From Bradyrhizobium sp. CCGE-LA001 (GTDB lineage: Bacteria; Pseudomonadota; Alphaproteobacteria; Rhizobiales; Xanthobacteraceae), in NCBI RefSeq assembly GCF_000296215.2, contig NZ_CP013949.1, forward strand, positions 7,371,501 through 7,435,500: a DNA stretch of 64,000 bases, given 5' to 3'. The translations under genes were made by a program, and so were the position numbers. The notes beneath the pieces are model-generated. The model had not been told where the DNA came from and did no database searches. It saw only the letters and a list, made by a program, of their open reading frames with translations. Shown here piece by piece: positions 17,554-25,642 of this stretch. Numbering within the stretch: position 1 is the first letter of the stretch; every line of letters begins with the position of its first letter.

Positions 17554-18456
17554 TCAATTCCTGATGTCCATGGCGCTGCGCAGGCCGTCCGAGAGCAGGT
17601 TGAAGCAGATCGAGACCGCGAAGATCATCGCGCCCGGCAATGCTGCGACCCAGGGATTGACGTAGATCGCCGTGCGCAGCGTGTTCAGCATCAATCCCCA
17701 TTCCGGTTCCGGCGGTTTTGTACCGAGGCCGAGGAAGGAGAGACCGGCGGCGAGGATCATGGAAACGGAAATCAGGCTGGTGGCGTAGACGAAGATCGAG
17801 CCCAGCACGTTACCGAGGATGTGCACGCGCATGATGGTGAAGGCGCCGGCGCCCGAGGCGCGCGCGGCCTCGACGAAATCCATGTTCCGCACGCCGGTGG
17901 TGACGCTTTCGGCAACGCGGGTGATCTGCGGCACGAATACCACGGTCAACGACACGATGGAGTTGAGGATGCCGGCGCCGAGCGCGCCGGAGATCGCAAT
18001 CGCCAGCAGCACCGACGGGAACGCATAGAACACGTCGACCGTGCGCATGATCGCGGTGTTGAGCCTGCCGCCGACATAACCGGCAACGAGACCGAGCGAG
18101 GTGCCGATGCAGAAGGCAAGGATGACAGGCAAAATGCCGATGACCAGCGACAGCCGCCCGCCATAGATCAGCCGCGCCAGCATGTCGCGGCCGAGCTCGT
18201 CGGTGCCGAGCGGGTAACCCGCGGTGCCGATATGGCGCAGGCGGCGGATCATCGAGCCCCTGTAAGGGTCTTCGAGACCCAGCCATGGCGCAAGGATCGC
18301 GGACAGGAAGATCAGCAGCAGCACCAGCGCGCAGGCCATGCTGACCTTGTCGCGCATGATGCGGCGGCCGACCGTCGCCCAATAACCGCGCGCCTTGGTC
18401 GCGGGCGCGGCCTGAAGCGCGGCGTCAGTGGTGGCGGACAACGGAAGCTCGCTCAT
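17554..18456 (-). CDS. Peptide-type ABC importer permease (DppC-like)
   Basis: A 300-residue inner-membrane permease. The N-terminal cytoplasmic stretch is followed by helix 1 (MACALVLLLIFLSAILAPWL), a periplasmic region with GTDELGRDMLARLIYGGR (typical DppC), and five further helices. The cytoplasmic EAA loop is near VEAARASGAGAFTIMRVHIL. It forms the channel with the DppB-like subunit encoded 2 bases upstream and is fed by the binding protein at 19612-21270. The end LLSDGLRSAMDIR is the usual DppC finish. Confidence 0.92.
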   Translation of the reverse strand: MSELPLSATTDAALQAAPATKARGYWATVGRRIMRDKVSMACALVLLLIFLSAILAPWLGLEDPYRGSMIRRLRHIGTAGYPLGTDELGRDMLARLIYGGRLSLVIGILPVILAFCIGTSLGLVAGYVGGRLNTAIMRTVDVFYAFPSVLLAIAISGALGAGILNSIVSLTVVFVPQITRVAESVTTGVRNMDFVEAARASGAGAFTIMRVHILGNVLGSIFVYATSLISVSMILAAGLSFLGLGTKPPEPEWGLMLNTLRTAIYVNPWVAALPGAMIFAVSICFNLLSDGLRSAMDIRN

Positions 18457-18458
18457 CG

Positions 18459-19412
18459 CTAGCCCCGCTTGATACGCGGGTCGATCGCGGCTTGGGCGAT
18501 GTCGACCAGCAGATTGAGGAAGACGAAGAACAGCGCCAGGATCAGGATCGTGCCTTGGAGCAGCGGCAGGTCGCGCTGGAAGATTGCCGAGTTGAGAAGA
18601 AAGCCTGAACCAGGCCAGGAGAACACGGTTTCGATCAGGATCGATCCGCCGAGCATGTAACCGAGCTGGAGCCCCATCACCGCGAGCGCAGTGGGCGCAG
18701 CATTCTTGATGACGTGGCGGAATACGCCGGTTTCGCGCAGGCCCTTGGCCCGCAGCGCCTCGACGAAATCCTGGCTGAGGATGTCGCCGGTCAGCGCGCG
18801 CACCGTGCGGGTGACGATGCCCATCGGGATCACCGATGTCGTGATCGCCGGCAGCACCAGATATTTCAAATGCGCCCAGTCCCAGGCCCAGGAATTGGAG
18901 CCGCTGGGCCCGGCGCCGACCGCGGGCAGCCAGCTCAGCTGCACCGAGAAGATGATGACGAGCAGCATGCCGAGCCAGTAGTGCGGCACCGAGACGCCGG
19001 CGATGGCGAACGAGGTCGCTAGCTTGTCGATCCAGGTCTCACGGAAATAGCCGGCGATCAGGCCGAGCAGGATGCCCATGGTGAAGCCGATGATCGCGGC
19101 GGCGATCGCCAGCGTGACGGTGTTGCCGACCGCGCGCATGACCTCGGCGAGCACGGGGCGACCGGTGGCGATGGAATTGCCGAGATCGCCGTGCAGGGCC
19201 CGGAGCAGCCAAAGCCCGAACTGCACCGGCAATGGGCGGTCGAAGCCATAGGCGGCGCGCAGCTGCGCGGCGAGCTCCTGCGAGGCGTCGGCCGGCAGCA
19301 CGGCGACCAGCGGATCGCCCGGCGTGATGTGCACAAGAAGGAAGCACACCAGCGCCACGCTGATGATGATCGGGACGACATAGACGATGCGTCTGGCGAT
19401 ATAGGCAAGCAC
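18459..19412 (-). CDS. Peptide-type ABC importer permease (DppB-like)
   Basis: A 317-residue inner-membrane permease with six predicted helices. The start IARRIVYVVPIIISVALVCF, the segment ITPGDP and the EAA loop EALRAKGLRETGVFRHVIKNA match DppB/OppB. The start codon is GTG 19412. The stop codon is followed 2 bases later by the DppC-like start, so the two are coupled. A 199-base gap separates it from the binding-protein gene and is mostly filled by a palindromic repeat (19429-19590). Confidence 0.92.
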   Translation of the reverse strand: MLAYIARRIVYVVPIIISVALVCFLLVHITPGDPLVAVLPADASQELAAQLRAAYGFDRPLPVQFGLWLLRALHGDLGNSIATGRPVLAEVMRAVGNTVTLAIAAAIIGFTMGILLGLIAGYFRETWIDKLATSFAIAGVSVPHYWLGMLLVIIFSVQLSWLPAVGAGPSGSNSWAWDWAHLKYLVLPAITTSVIPMGIVTRTVRALTGDILSQDFVEALRAKGLRETGVFRHVIKNAAPTALAVMGLQLGYMLGGSILIETVFSWPGSGFLLNSAIFQRDLPLLQGTILILALFFVFLNLLVDIAQAAIDPRIKRG

Positions 19413-19428
19413 GTTTGGTTCTTTCTTC

Positions 19429-19590
19429 CTTCTCCCCTTGTGGGAGAAGGTGGCGCGCTCAGCGCGCCGGATGAGGCGGTTCTATCCGCGGATGAAGATT
19501 GCATCGGTGGAGAGGTCCGCATCCGCGGAGAGAGACCCCTCACCCGGCTTCGCTGTCGCGAAGCCACCCTCTCCCACAAGGGGAGAGGGT
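19429..19590. repeat. Palindromic repeat pair, family E, between binding-protein and permease genes
   Basis: A left hairpin CCTTCTCCCC-TTGT-GGGAGAAGG and a right copy CCCTCTCCCAC-AAGG-GGAGAGGG frame about 110 bases that include GCGCGCTCAGCGCGC and ACCCCTCACCC. Related hairpins occur at 57031-57065 and, in worn form, near 13675-13735. It lies in the transcribed spacer between the periplasmic binding-protein gene and the DppB-like gene. Confidence 0.78.
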
Positions 19591-19611
19591 GCAGCGAGTA
19601 CGCGGTGCGAG

Positions 19612-21270
19612 CTATTTCGCGATCGACACCGGCGAGAAGTCGATGAACCAGCTCTTCGGCTGCACGACGCCTGTTACCTTCGGGCTCATGGCGCGCGGGC
19701 CGACGTCGTGGGCGACGTAGAGGAAGGCGGCATCGTCGACGGAGGCCGCGTGCAGCTCGGCGAGCGCGGCGTCACGCGCAGCGGGATCGAAGGTCTGCCG
19801 CGCCTTCTTCACCAGCTCGTCGAACTTGGGCTCGTTGATAAAACCCCAATTGTTCGAGACCGGCGGCGCCATGCCCGATTGCAGGAAGCGCACCAGCGCG
19901 AAGAACGGGTCCATCGCCGCATAGGTGACGTTGGTCGCGTTCGAGCCGTTGGCGCTAGGGTCCTTGGCGCCGCGGCGCCAGTTGGTGAACAGCGTATTCC
20001 ACTCGATGACGTCGAGCTTCACGTCGAAATAGCATTCGGCCAGCGCCTGCTGGAGATATTCGTTCATCGCCAAAGGCTGCATCTGACCAGAGCCGGATGC
20101 GGACGTCTGCGTCTTCACGGTCAGCTTCTTGTTCGGGCCGTATCCGGCCTCCTGCATCAGCTTTTGCGCGGCTGCCTTGTCATACTTGATCTGGAAGCTC
20201 GGCTTGCCGCGCCAGGGATGGCCGGGCTCGAAGGTGCCGGTCGCAGGCACCATCAGGCCGGCGAGCAGGCCGTCCCTGAGGCCTTCGCGATCGATGCAGA
20301 GGTTGGCCGCCTTGCGCACGCGGATGTCGTTCCAGGGCGAGCCTTCGATGCGCGAGAACTGCCAGGGCCAGACATGCGGCTGCTCATTGGAGTAGAGCTT
20401 GAAGCCGCGCTGCTTGAGCTCGGGCAGCGCATCCGGCGCGGGCGCCTCGACCCAATCGACCTGCCCGGAGAGCAACGCCGCGGTGCGCGCATTCGGCTCC
20501 GGCATCGGCAAGAGCACCATTTTGTCGACCTTGGGCACGCGATCCTTGTTCCAATAGGCCGCATTCTTGACGAGTTCGAGCCGCTCGCGCGGCGTGAAGC
20601 TGGCCATCTTCCACGGGCCGGTGCCCGAGGCGTCCCTGGCGAAAGCGGTCCAGGCGGCCTGCGACTTTGCCTTGGCGTCGGCGCCTTCGGCCTTGTCATA
20701 GAAGGCCTGCCACTTCGTCGGACTGGCCATGAAGAGGTTGGTGAGATTGATCGGCAGGAAGCTGTCGGGCTCCTTGGTGGTGAGCTCGACCGTCATGTCG
20801 TCGATCTTCTTGGCGGAGGCCAGCGTCGGCATGCGCGAGGCGGTGACGCCGACCTGGCTGGCGTCGAACTGCGGCGCGTCCTGCTTCAGGACCTTCTCGA
20901 CATTCCACACCACGGCGTCCGCATTGAACGGCGAGCCGTCATGGAATGTGACGCCGGGGCGCAGCTTGAACACCCATTTGGTCTTGTCGGCATCGTCGAC
21001 CTTCCACTCGGTGGCAAGGCCGGGGATCACCACGCTGGCCTTCTCGGCCGAGGACAGGTCCCAGCCGGTCAGCGCGTCATACATGGTGAGGCCGGTGAAG
21101 CGGTTGCCCTCGAAGCCCTGGTCGGGCTGGCCCAGCGTGCGCGGAATATCGGCAGCAGTCATGCCGATTCGCAGCACCGTTTGGGCGCTCACGACGCGCG
21201 GCCATGCCGCCGCCGTCGTCAGAGCAAGCCCCGCGATCAATGCCGCGCGTGTCGTCTTCTTCATAAGCAT
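19612..21270 (-). CDS. ABC importer periplasmic binding protein, family 5 (operon copy)
   Basis: A 552-residue periplasmic solute-binding protein of the peptide/nickel (SBP family 5) type. A Sec signal peptide (KKTTRAALIAGLALTTAAAW) ends near VVSAQ at about residues 28-31. Family features are PGLATEWKVDDADKTKWVFK and LRPGVTFHDGSPFNADAVVW, and ...DIRVRKAANLCIDREGL in the hinge region. ATG 21270 is chosen; a second ATG two codons on (21264) is possible. It delivers a ligand to the permeases at 18459-19412 and 17554-18456. It is paralogous to the divergent gene at 21470-23065; the 199 bases between their starts form the shared promoter region. The ligand is unknown but, given the embedded amidase, may be an amide or ureide. 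Confidence 0.92.
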   Translation of the reverse strand: MLMKKTTRAALIAGLALTTAAAWPRVVSAQTVLRIGMTAADIPRTLGQPDQGFEGNRFTGLTMYDALTGWDLSSAEKASVVIPGLATEWKVDDADKTKWVFKLRPGVTFHDGSPFNADAVVWNVEKVLKQDAPQFDASQVGVTASRMPTLASAKKIDDMTVELTTKEPDSFLPINLTNLFMASPTKWQAFYDKAEGADAKAKSQAAWTAFARDASGTGPWKMASFTPRERLELVKNAAYWNKDRVPKVDKMVLLPMPEPNARTAALLSGQVDWVEAPAPDALPELKQRGFKLYSNEQPHVWPWQFSRIEGSPWNDIRVRKAANLCIDREGLRDGLLAGLMVPATGTFEPGHPWRGKPSFQIKYDKAAAQKLMQEAGYGPNKKLTVKTQTSASGSGQMQPLAMNEYLQQALAECYFDVKLDVIEWNTLFTNWRRGAKDPSANGSNATNVTYAAMDPFFALVRFLQSGMAPPVSNNWGFINEPKFDELVKKARQTFDPAARDAALAELHAASVDDAAFLYVAHDVGPRAMSPKVTGVVQPKSWFIDFSPVSIAK

Positions 21271-21469
21271 CGCCTCAATTCCTTTTCCGGCTTCGATGAC
21301 TATTTTTGATGCAATCGTATGCAATGGCTATGCCAATGAGAAACTTATTCTGCAATTTGTCACTGCGACGACAAGTCCTTGTGGTCAATGCACCGACCGA
21401 CGCATCGCATTGCCTATTCTGGCATCAAGATTGCAAGTCCGCTCCCGAAATCCCTGGGAGCTTTGAACC

Positions 21470-23065
21470 ATGCGTAACCGCCTATCGACCTGTCTCGCCG
21501 TGCTTGCGCTGGCGGCAACCGCAATCTCGGCGCGCGCCGAAAGCGTGGTGCGCTACGGCATCTCGATGGCGGACATTCCGCTGACGACCGGCCAGCCCGA
21601 TCGCGGTGCCGGTGCTTATCAGTTCACGGCCTACACGATCTACGATCCCCTGGTCGCCTGGGAGATGGACGTCGCTGATCGTCCCGGCAAGCTGGTGCCC
21701 GGGCTTGCGACCGAATGGAAGGTCGACGATGCCGACAAGACCAAGTGGCGCTTTACCCTGCGCAAGGGCGTGAAGTTTCACGACGGCAGCGAGTTCAATG
21801 CCGACGCGGTGATCTGGAATTTGGACAAGGTGCTCAATGACAAGGCGCCGCAGTTCGACAAGCGGCAGAGCGCGCAGGTGAAGACCCGCCTTCCCTCCGT
21901 CGCTAGCTACGCCAAGATCGACGACTTCACCGTGGAGATCACCACCAAGACCGTCGACTCCTTCTTTCCCTATCAGATGCTGTGGTTCCTGGTGTCGAGC
22001 CCAGCGCAGTACGACAAGCTCGGCAAGGATTGGGACAAGTTCGCCAGCCAGCCCTCGGGCACCGGTCCATTCAAGCTGACCAAGCTGGTGCCGCGCGAGC
22101 TCGCCGAGCTCACTAAGAACCCGGATTACTGGAACAAGAAGCGCATCCCCAAGGCCGACAAGATCGTGCTGGTGCCGATGCCGGAAGCGCTGACGCGCAC
22201 CAATGCGCTGCTCGCCGGGCAGGTCGATTTGATCGAGACGCCGGCGCCGGATGCCGTGCCGCAGCTGAAAGCAGCCGGCATGAAGCTCGTCGACAACGTC
22301 ACGCCGCATGTCTGGAACTATCATCTCAGCGTGCTGCCGGGCTCGCCCTGGACCGATATCCGCCTGCGCAAGGCGCTGAATCTCGCGATCGACCGCGAGG
22401 CCGTGGTTGGGCTGATGAATGGGCTGGCAAAACCCGCCAAAGGACAGGTCGATCCGTCGAGCCCCTGGTTCGGCAAGCCGAGCTTCGAGCTGAAATACGA
22501 TCTCGCCGCCGCAAAGAAGCTGGTCGAGGAAGCCGGCTACTCCAAGGCGAAGCCGCTGAAGGCCACCTTCATCATCGCGCAAGGCGGCACCGGCCAGATG
22601 CTGTCGCTGCCGATGAACGAGTTTCTACAGCAGAGCTTCAAGGAGATCGGCATCGACATCGACTTCAAGGTGGTCGAGCTCGAGACGCTCTACACGCACT
22701 GGCGCAAGGGCGCGGCGGACGAGATGAACGCCGGCATCACCGCCAATAACATCGCCTATGTCACCTCCGACCCGCTCTACGCGATCGTCCGCTTCTTCCA
22801 TTCGGGCCAGATCGCACCCGTCGGCGTCAACTGGGGCGGCTACAAGAACCCGAAGGTGGATGCGCTGATCGACGAGGCCAAGCAGACCTTCGATGCCACC
22901 AAGCAGGACGCGCTGCTGGCGCAGGCGCACGCGCTGATCGTCGACGACGCCACGCTGGTCTGGGTCGTCCACGACACCAACCCGCACGCGCTGTCGCCGA
23001 AGATCAAGCAGTTCGTGCAGGCGCAGCACTGGTTTCAGGATCTGACGACGATCGGGACGGAGTGA
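21470..23065 (+). CDS. ABC importer periplasmic binding protein, family 5 (divergent paralogue)
   Basis: A 531-residue secreted binding protein with signal peptide (MRNRLSTCLAVLALAATAIS, cleavage after ARA near residue 23). It shares long stretches with the operon copy at 19612-21270: PGLATEWKVDDADKTKW, LRKGVKFHDGSEFNADAV and DIRLRKALNLAIDREAVV. It probably arose by duplication and divergent inversion. GGGAG lies about 10 bases before ATG 21470. It has no permease or ATPase of its own nearby, so it probably feeds the same transporter with a different ligand, or is under separate control. It ends at a convergent junction filled by a repeat (23099-23234). Confidence 0.92.
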   Translation: MRNRLSTCLAVLALAATAISARAESVVRYGISMADIPLTTGQPDRGAGAYQFTAYTIYDPLVAWEMDVADRPGKLVPGLATEWKVDDADKTKWRFTLRKGVKFHDGSEFNADAVIWNLDKVLNDKAPQFDKRQSAQVKTRLPSVASYAKIDDFTVEITTKTVDSFFPYQMLWFLVSSPAQYDKLGKDWDKFASQPSGTGPFKLTKLVPRELAELTKNPDYWNKKRIPKADKIVLVPMPEALTRTNALLAGQVDLIETPAPDAVPQLKAAGMKLVDNVTPHVWNYHLSVLPGSPWTDIRLRKALNLAIDREAVVGLMNGLAKPAKGQVDPSSPWFGKPSFELKYDLAAAKKLVEEAGYSKAKPLKATFIIAQGGTGQMLSLPMNEFLQQSFKEIGIDIDFKVVELETLYTHWRKGAADEMNAGITANNIAYVTSDPLYAIVRFFHSGQIAPVGVNWGGYKNPKVDALIDEAKQTFDATKQDALLAQAHALIVDDATLVWVVHDTNPHALSPKIKQFVQAQHWFQDLTTIGTE

Positions 23066-23098
23066 GGGGGGCAGCCACAATTACGCATCACATTGCCC

Positions 23099-23234
23099 TG
23101 TCGTCCCGGGGCGCGACGCAGTCGCGAGCTCGGGACCCATAGCCACAGGCCGCAATTGTGCGGAAACTCGGAGTTGCCGGCTCGCGCCATAACCGCTCCC
23201 TGTGGGTATGGATCCCCGCCTGCGCGGGGATGAC
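23099..23234. repeat. Palindromic intergenic repeat, family F
   Basis: TCGTCCCGGGGCGCGACGCA is followed by TCGCGAGCTCGGGACCCATA, and the element ends with ATGGATCCCCGCCTGCGCGGGGATGAC. Pairs include CCCGGG/CCCGGG-type arms and the terminal hairpin ATCCCCGC-CTGC-GCGGGGAT. It fills the convergent gap between the second binding-protein gene and the cyclase gene. Confidence 0.7.
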
Positions 23235-23273
23235 ACCGCCGATGGGGCGGCCTTCAAACCACACCTGACGACC

Positions 23274-25505
23274 CTACTTCGTCAGCAGCGCATACGCCCC
23301 GGTCCATCCCTCCGGCGGCGGGTCGACCTGGAAATCCTTGATCCGCTTTTCGTACAGCCTGAACAGCTTTTCCAGCGTGTCGGCATCCTCGCTCTTGCGG
23401 CCGCGCTCGATGGCGTCGAGGGCGCCCTGCCAGTCGCGGCTGCGGTAGCAGCCGAGCATTTCGATGGTGATGTTGCGCAGGCGCTGGAAGGCGCCCGAAT
23501 GCATCACGTCCTCGCGGCCGGCGATGGCGTAGATCACCTCCGGCTCGGATTTGCCTTTGACCATGATGAAGTCGAGCTCGAGGATGGCGAACTTGTCCTT
23601 GGCGGCGAGCGCCGTCCGGGATCCCACGATGATCGGGAAGCCGTATTCTTTGGTCTGGCCCTCGAGGCGCGAGGCCAGGTTCACGCTGTCGCCGAGCACC
23701 GAATAGTTCTTCTTCAGGTCGGAGCCCATATTGCCGACCACGCCGATGCCGGTGTTGAGCCCGATGCCGACATTGAGCGGAATGTAGACGTGGCCGCCAT
23801 CGGCGGCTTCCTGCTCGCGCTCCTTGTTGACCGTGTCGATCTGCTCCAGCATCTGGATGGCGGCTTCGCAGGCGTTGACCTCGTGCTTGTTATCGTCGAG
23901 CGGCGCGTTCCAGAACGCCATGATGGCGTCGCCCATGTATTTGTCGATGTAGCCCTTCTGCTCGATGATCACGTCCGTCAGCGGTGTCAGGAAGCGGTTC
24001 ATCAACTCGATGAGGCCTTGGGGATCGTGCTTGTAGCTCTCCGAGATCGTGGTGAAGCCGCGCACATCGGAGAACATGATGGTCATCTCGCGCTCCTCGC
24101 CGCCGAGCACGAGCTTCTCCGGCGACTGCACCAGCTGCTCGACCAGCACCGGCGACATGTATTGCGCGAACTGGCCACGGATCTGCACGCGCTGGCGTTG
24201 CTCACGCACGAAGCTCGCGAAGATCAAGGTCAGATAGACCGCGGTGGTCGACAGCAGCGGATAGGTGAAGTCTATGAGATAGCGGTATTGCGTGTAGAAG
24301 AACCAGGACACCCCAACCAGGATGGCGGCGAAGGCCGCACCGGCGAGCACCAGACGCACGGGACCGAGATTCGGCGTGAAGATGATGACGAGCAGCCCTA
24401 TGACCAGCGCCGCGATCAGCTCGATGCCGAGCGCGTAGTTCGGCTGCGAGATCACCGCGCCGCTGAGCACGCTCTCCAGCACCTGGGCATGGATCTCGAC
24501 ACCCGGCATGGTCGCGGATACCGGCGTGGTCTTGATGTCGTTGAGCCCGGCCGCGGAGGTCCCGACCAGCACAAGCTTGCCGGCGAACTTGCTCGGTGAC
24601 ACGCTGTTGTCGAGCACGTCGGCCGCGGAGACGTAGATCGAGGGATCCCGGCGGGCGTAGTGCACCCAGAACTGGCCGTTCTTGTCGGTGGGGATCTCGA
24701 CGCCCTTGAGGCGCACGGCCCGCACGCCGGTCTTGTCGGTCCTGACGAGCAGCGTCGGCGTGCCCGTGACCACGCGCAGGATCTCGAGGCTGAGCGACGG
24801 CATGATGTTGCCCTGGGCCCGCATGACCATCGGCACGCGGCGGATGAACCCATCGCGCTCTTTCCTGATCGAGAACAGGCCGCGGCCGGCAGCGACCTTC
24901 TCTATGTCCGGCACGTTGCGCAGCAAGCCTGGAAATTCGAACAGGAAGCGTTCGGCGCCCTCCTCCCCCACCGTCGCCACGCCGGTGAACGGAAGCGATT
25001 TATCGAGTTCGGACAAGACGGCCGGAAGCCCGGTTTCGCCCAGCACCACGCGCGAGCGCTTGATCGCCTCGGCGAGGATCTGGTCGTTGGTCGGCAGTTC
25101 GCGCAGCTTGGCGCGGGTGGCATCGTCGAGATGGCGCATCTGGCTCGCGACCAGATCCGGGTTGAGCCGATCGGGCTCGGAGAAGACCACGTCGAAGCCG
25201 ATCGCGGCGGCGCCGTTACTGGTCAGGTTCTGGATCAAATCGGCGATCCGCGTGCGCGGCCACGGCCATTGCCCGAGCTTGGCGAGGCTCTTGTCGTCGA
25301 TGTCGACGATGACGACAGGCCGCGCCGCCTTGTGCCTGGGGTCGATCAGCTGGAACATGTCGAAGGTGCGCAGCCGCAATTCCTGGATCGGCGGCGGATC
25401 CCACAGGCGCGCGCCGGCGAACAGCACCAGCAGCGCGAGGCACATCAGCCGCGCGAAGCCGAACTTGCGCGCAAACCACCGCCGCAGGATTTTGAGACGT
25501 TTCAT
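23274..25505 (-). CDS. CHASE2-domain adenylate cyclase (class III)
   Basis: A 743-residue membrane cyclase. TM1 is about residues 17-34. A periplasmic CHASE2 sensor spans about 38-355 (PVVIVDIDDKSLAKLGQWPW, AIGFDVVFSE, LVLVGTSAAGL). Three more helices follow at about 358-376, 384-404 and 410-432, and then a class III catalytic domain at about 470-645. Catalytic residues are visible: metal-binding D480 in IMFSDVRGF and D526 in KYMGDAIMAFW, adenine-selecting K522 and D606 (VLGDSVNLASR), with N609 and R613 for the transition state. The K/D pair favours ATP over GTP, so it should make cAMP. It lies 137 bases after the giant adhesin on the same strand and may be co-transcribed with it. Confidence 0.93.
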   Translation of the reverse strand: MKRLKILRRWFARKFGFARLMCLALLVLFAGARLWDPPPIQELRLRTFDMFQLIDPRHKAARPVVIVDIDDKSLAKLGQWPWPRTRIADLIQNLTSNGAAAIGFDVVFSEPDRLNPDLVASQMRHLDDATRAKLRELPTNDQILAEAIKRSRVVLGETGLPAVLSELDKSLPFTGVATVGEEGAERFLFEFPGLLRNVPDIEKVAAGRGLFSIRKERDGFIRRVPMVMRAQGNIMPSLSLEILRVVTGTPTLLVRTDKTGVRAVRLKGVEIPTDKNGQFWVHYARRDPSIYVSAADVLDNSVSPSKFAGKLVLVGTSAAGLNDIKTTPVSATMPGVEIHAQVLESVLSGAVISQPNYALGIELIAALVIGLLVIIFTPNLGPVRLVLAGAAFAAILVGVSWFFYTQYRYLIDFTYPLLSTTAVYLTLIFASFVREQRQRVQIRGQFAQYMSPVLVEQLVQSPEKLVLGGEEREMTIMFSDVRGFTTISESYKHDPQGLIELMNRFLTPLTDVIIEQKGYIDKYMGDAIMAFWNAPLDDNKHEVNACEAAIQMLEQIDTVNKEREQEAADGGHVYIPLNVGIGLNTGIGVVGNMGSDLKKNYSVLGDSVNLASRLEGQTKEYGFPIIVGSRTALAAKDKFAILELDFIMVKGKSEPEVIYAIAGREDVMHSGAFQRLRNITIEMLGCYRSRDWQGALDAIERGRKSEDADTLEKLFRLYEKRIKDFQVDPPPEGWTGAYALLTK

Positions 25506-25642
25506 GCCAGTCAGACTTCCTGCCCCGGATCATGCCGGGCGCAGCGATCATGGAGCGTCGGCGCGCGATTAGCTATTCCCGAGTGCTGAGGATCATGGAT
25601 TTTTTGCCGCGGTTACAGGCCAGCCGGCGGCCACCGCATTCA

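Noticed and set aside
19438..21309. A long plus-strand frame opposite the operon receptor
   Set aside because: Antisense of a well-supported binding protein; low complexity and no ribosome-binding site.
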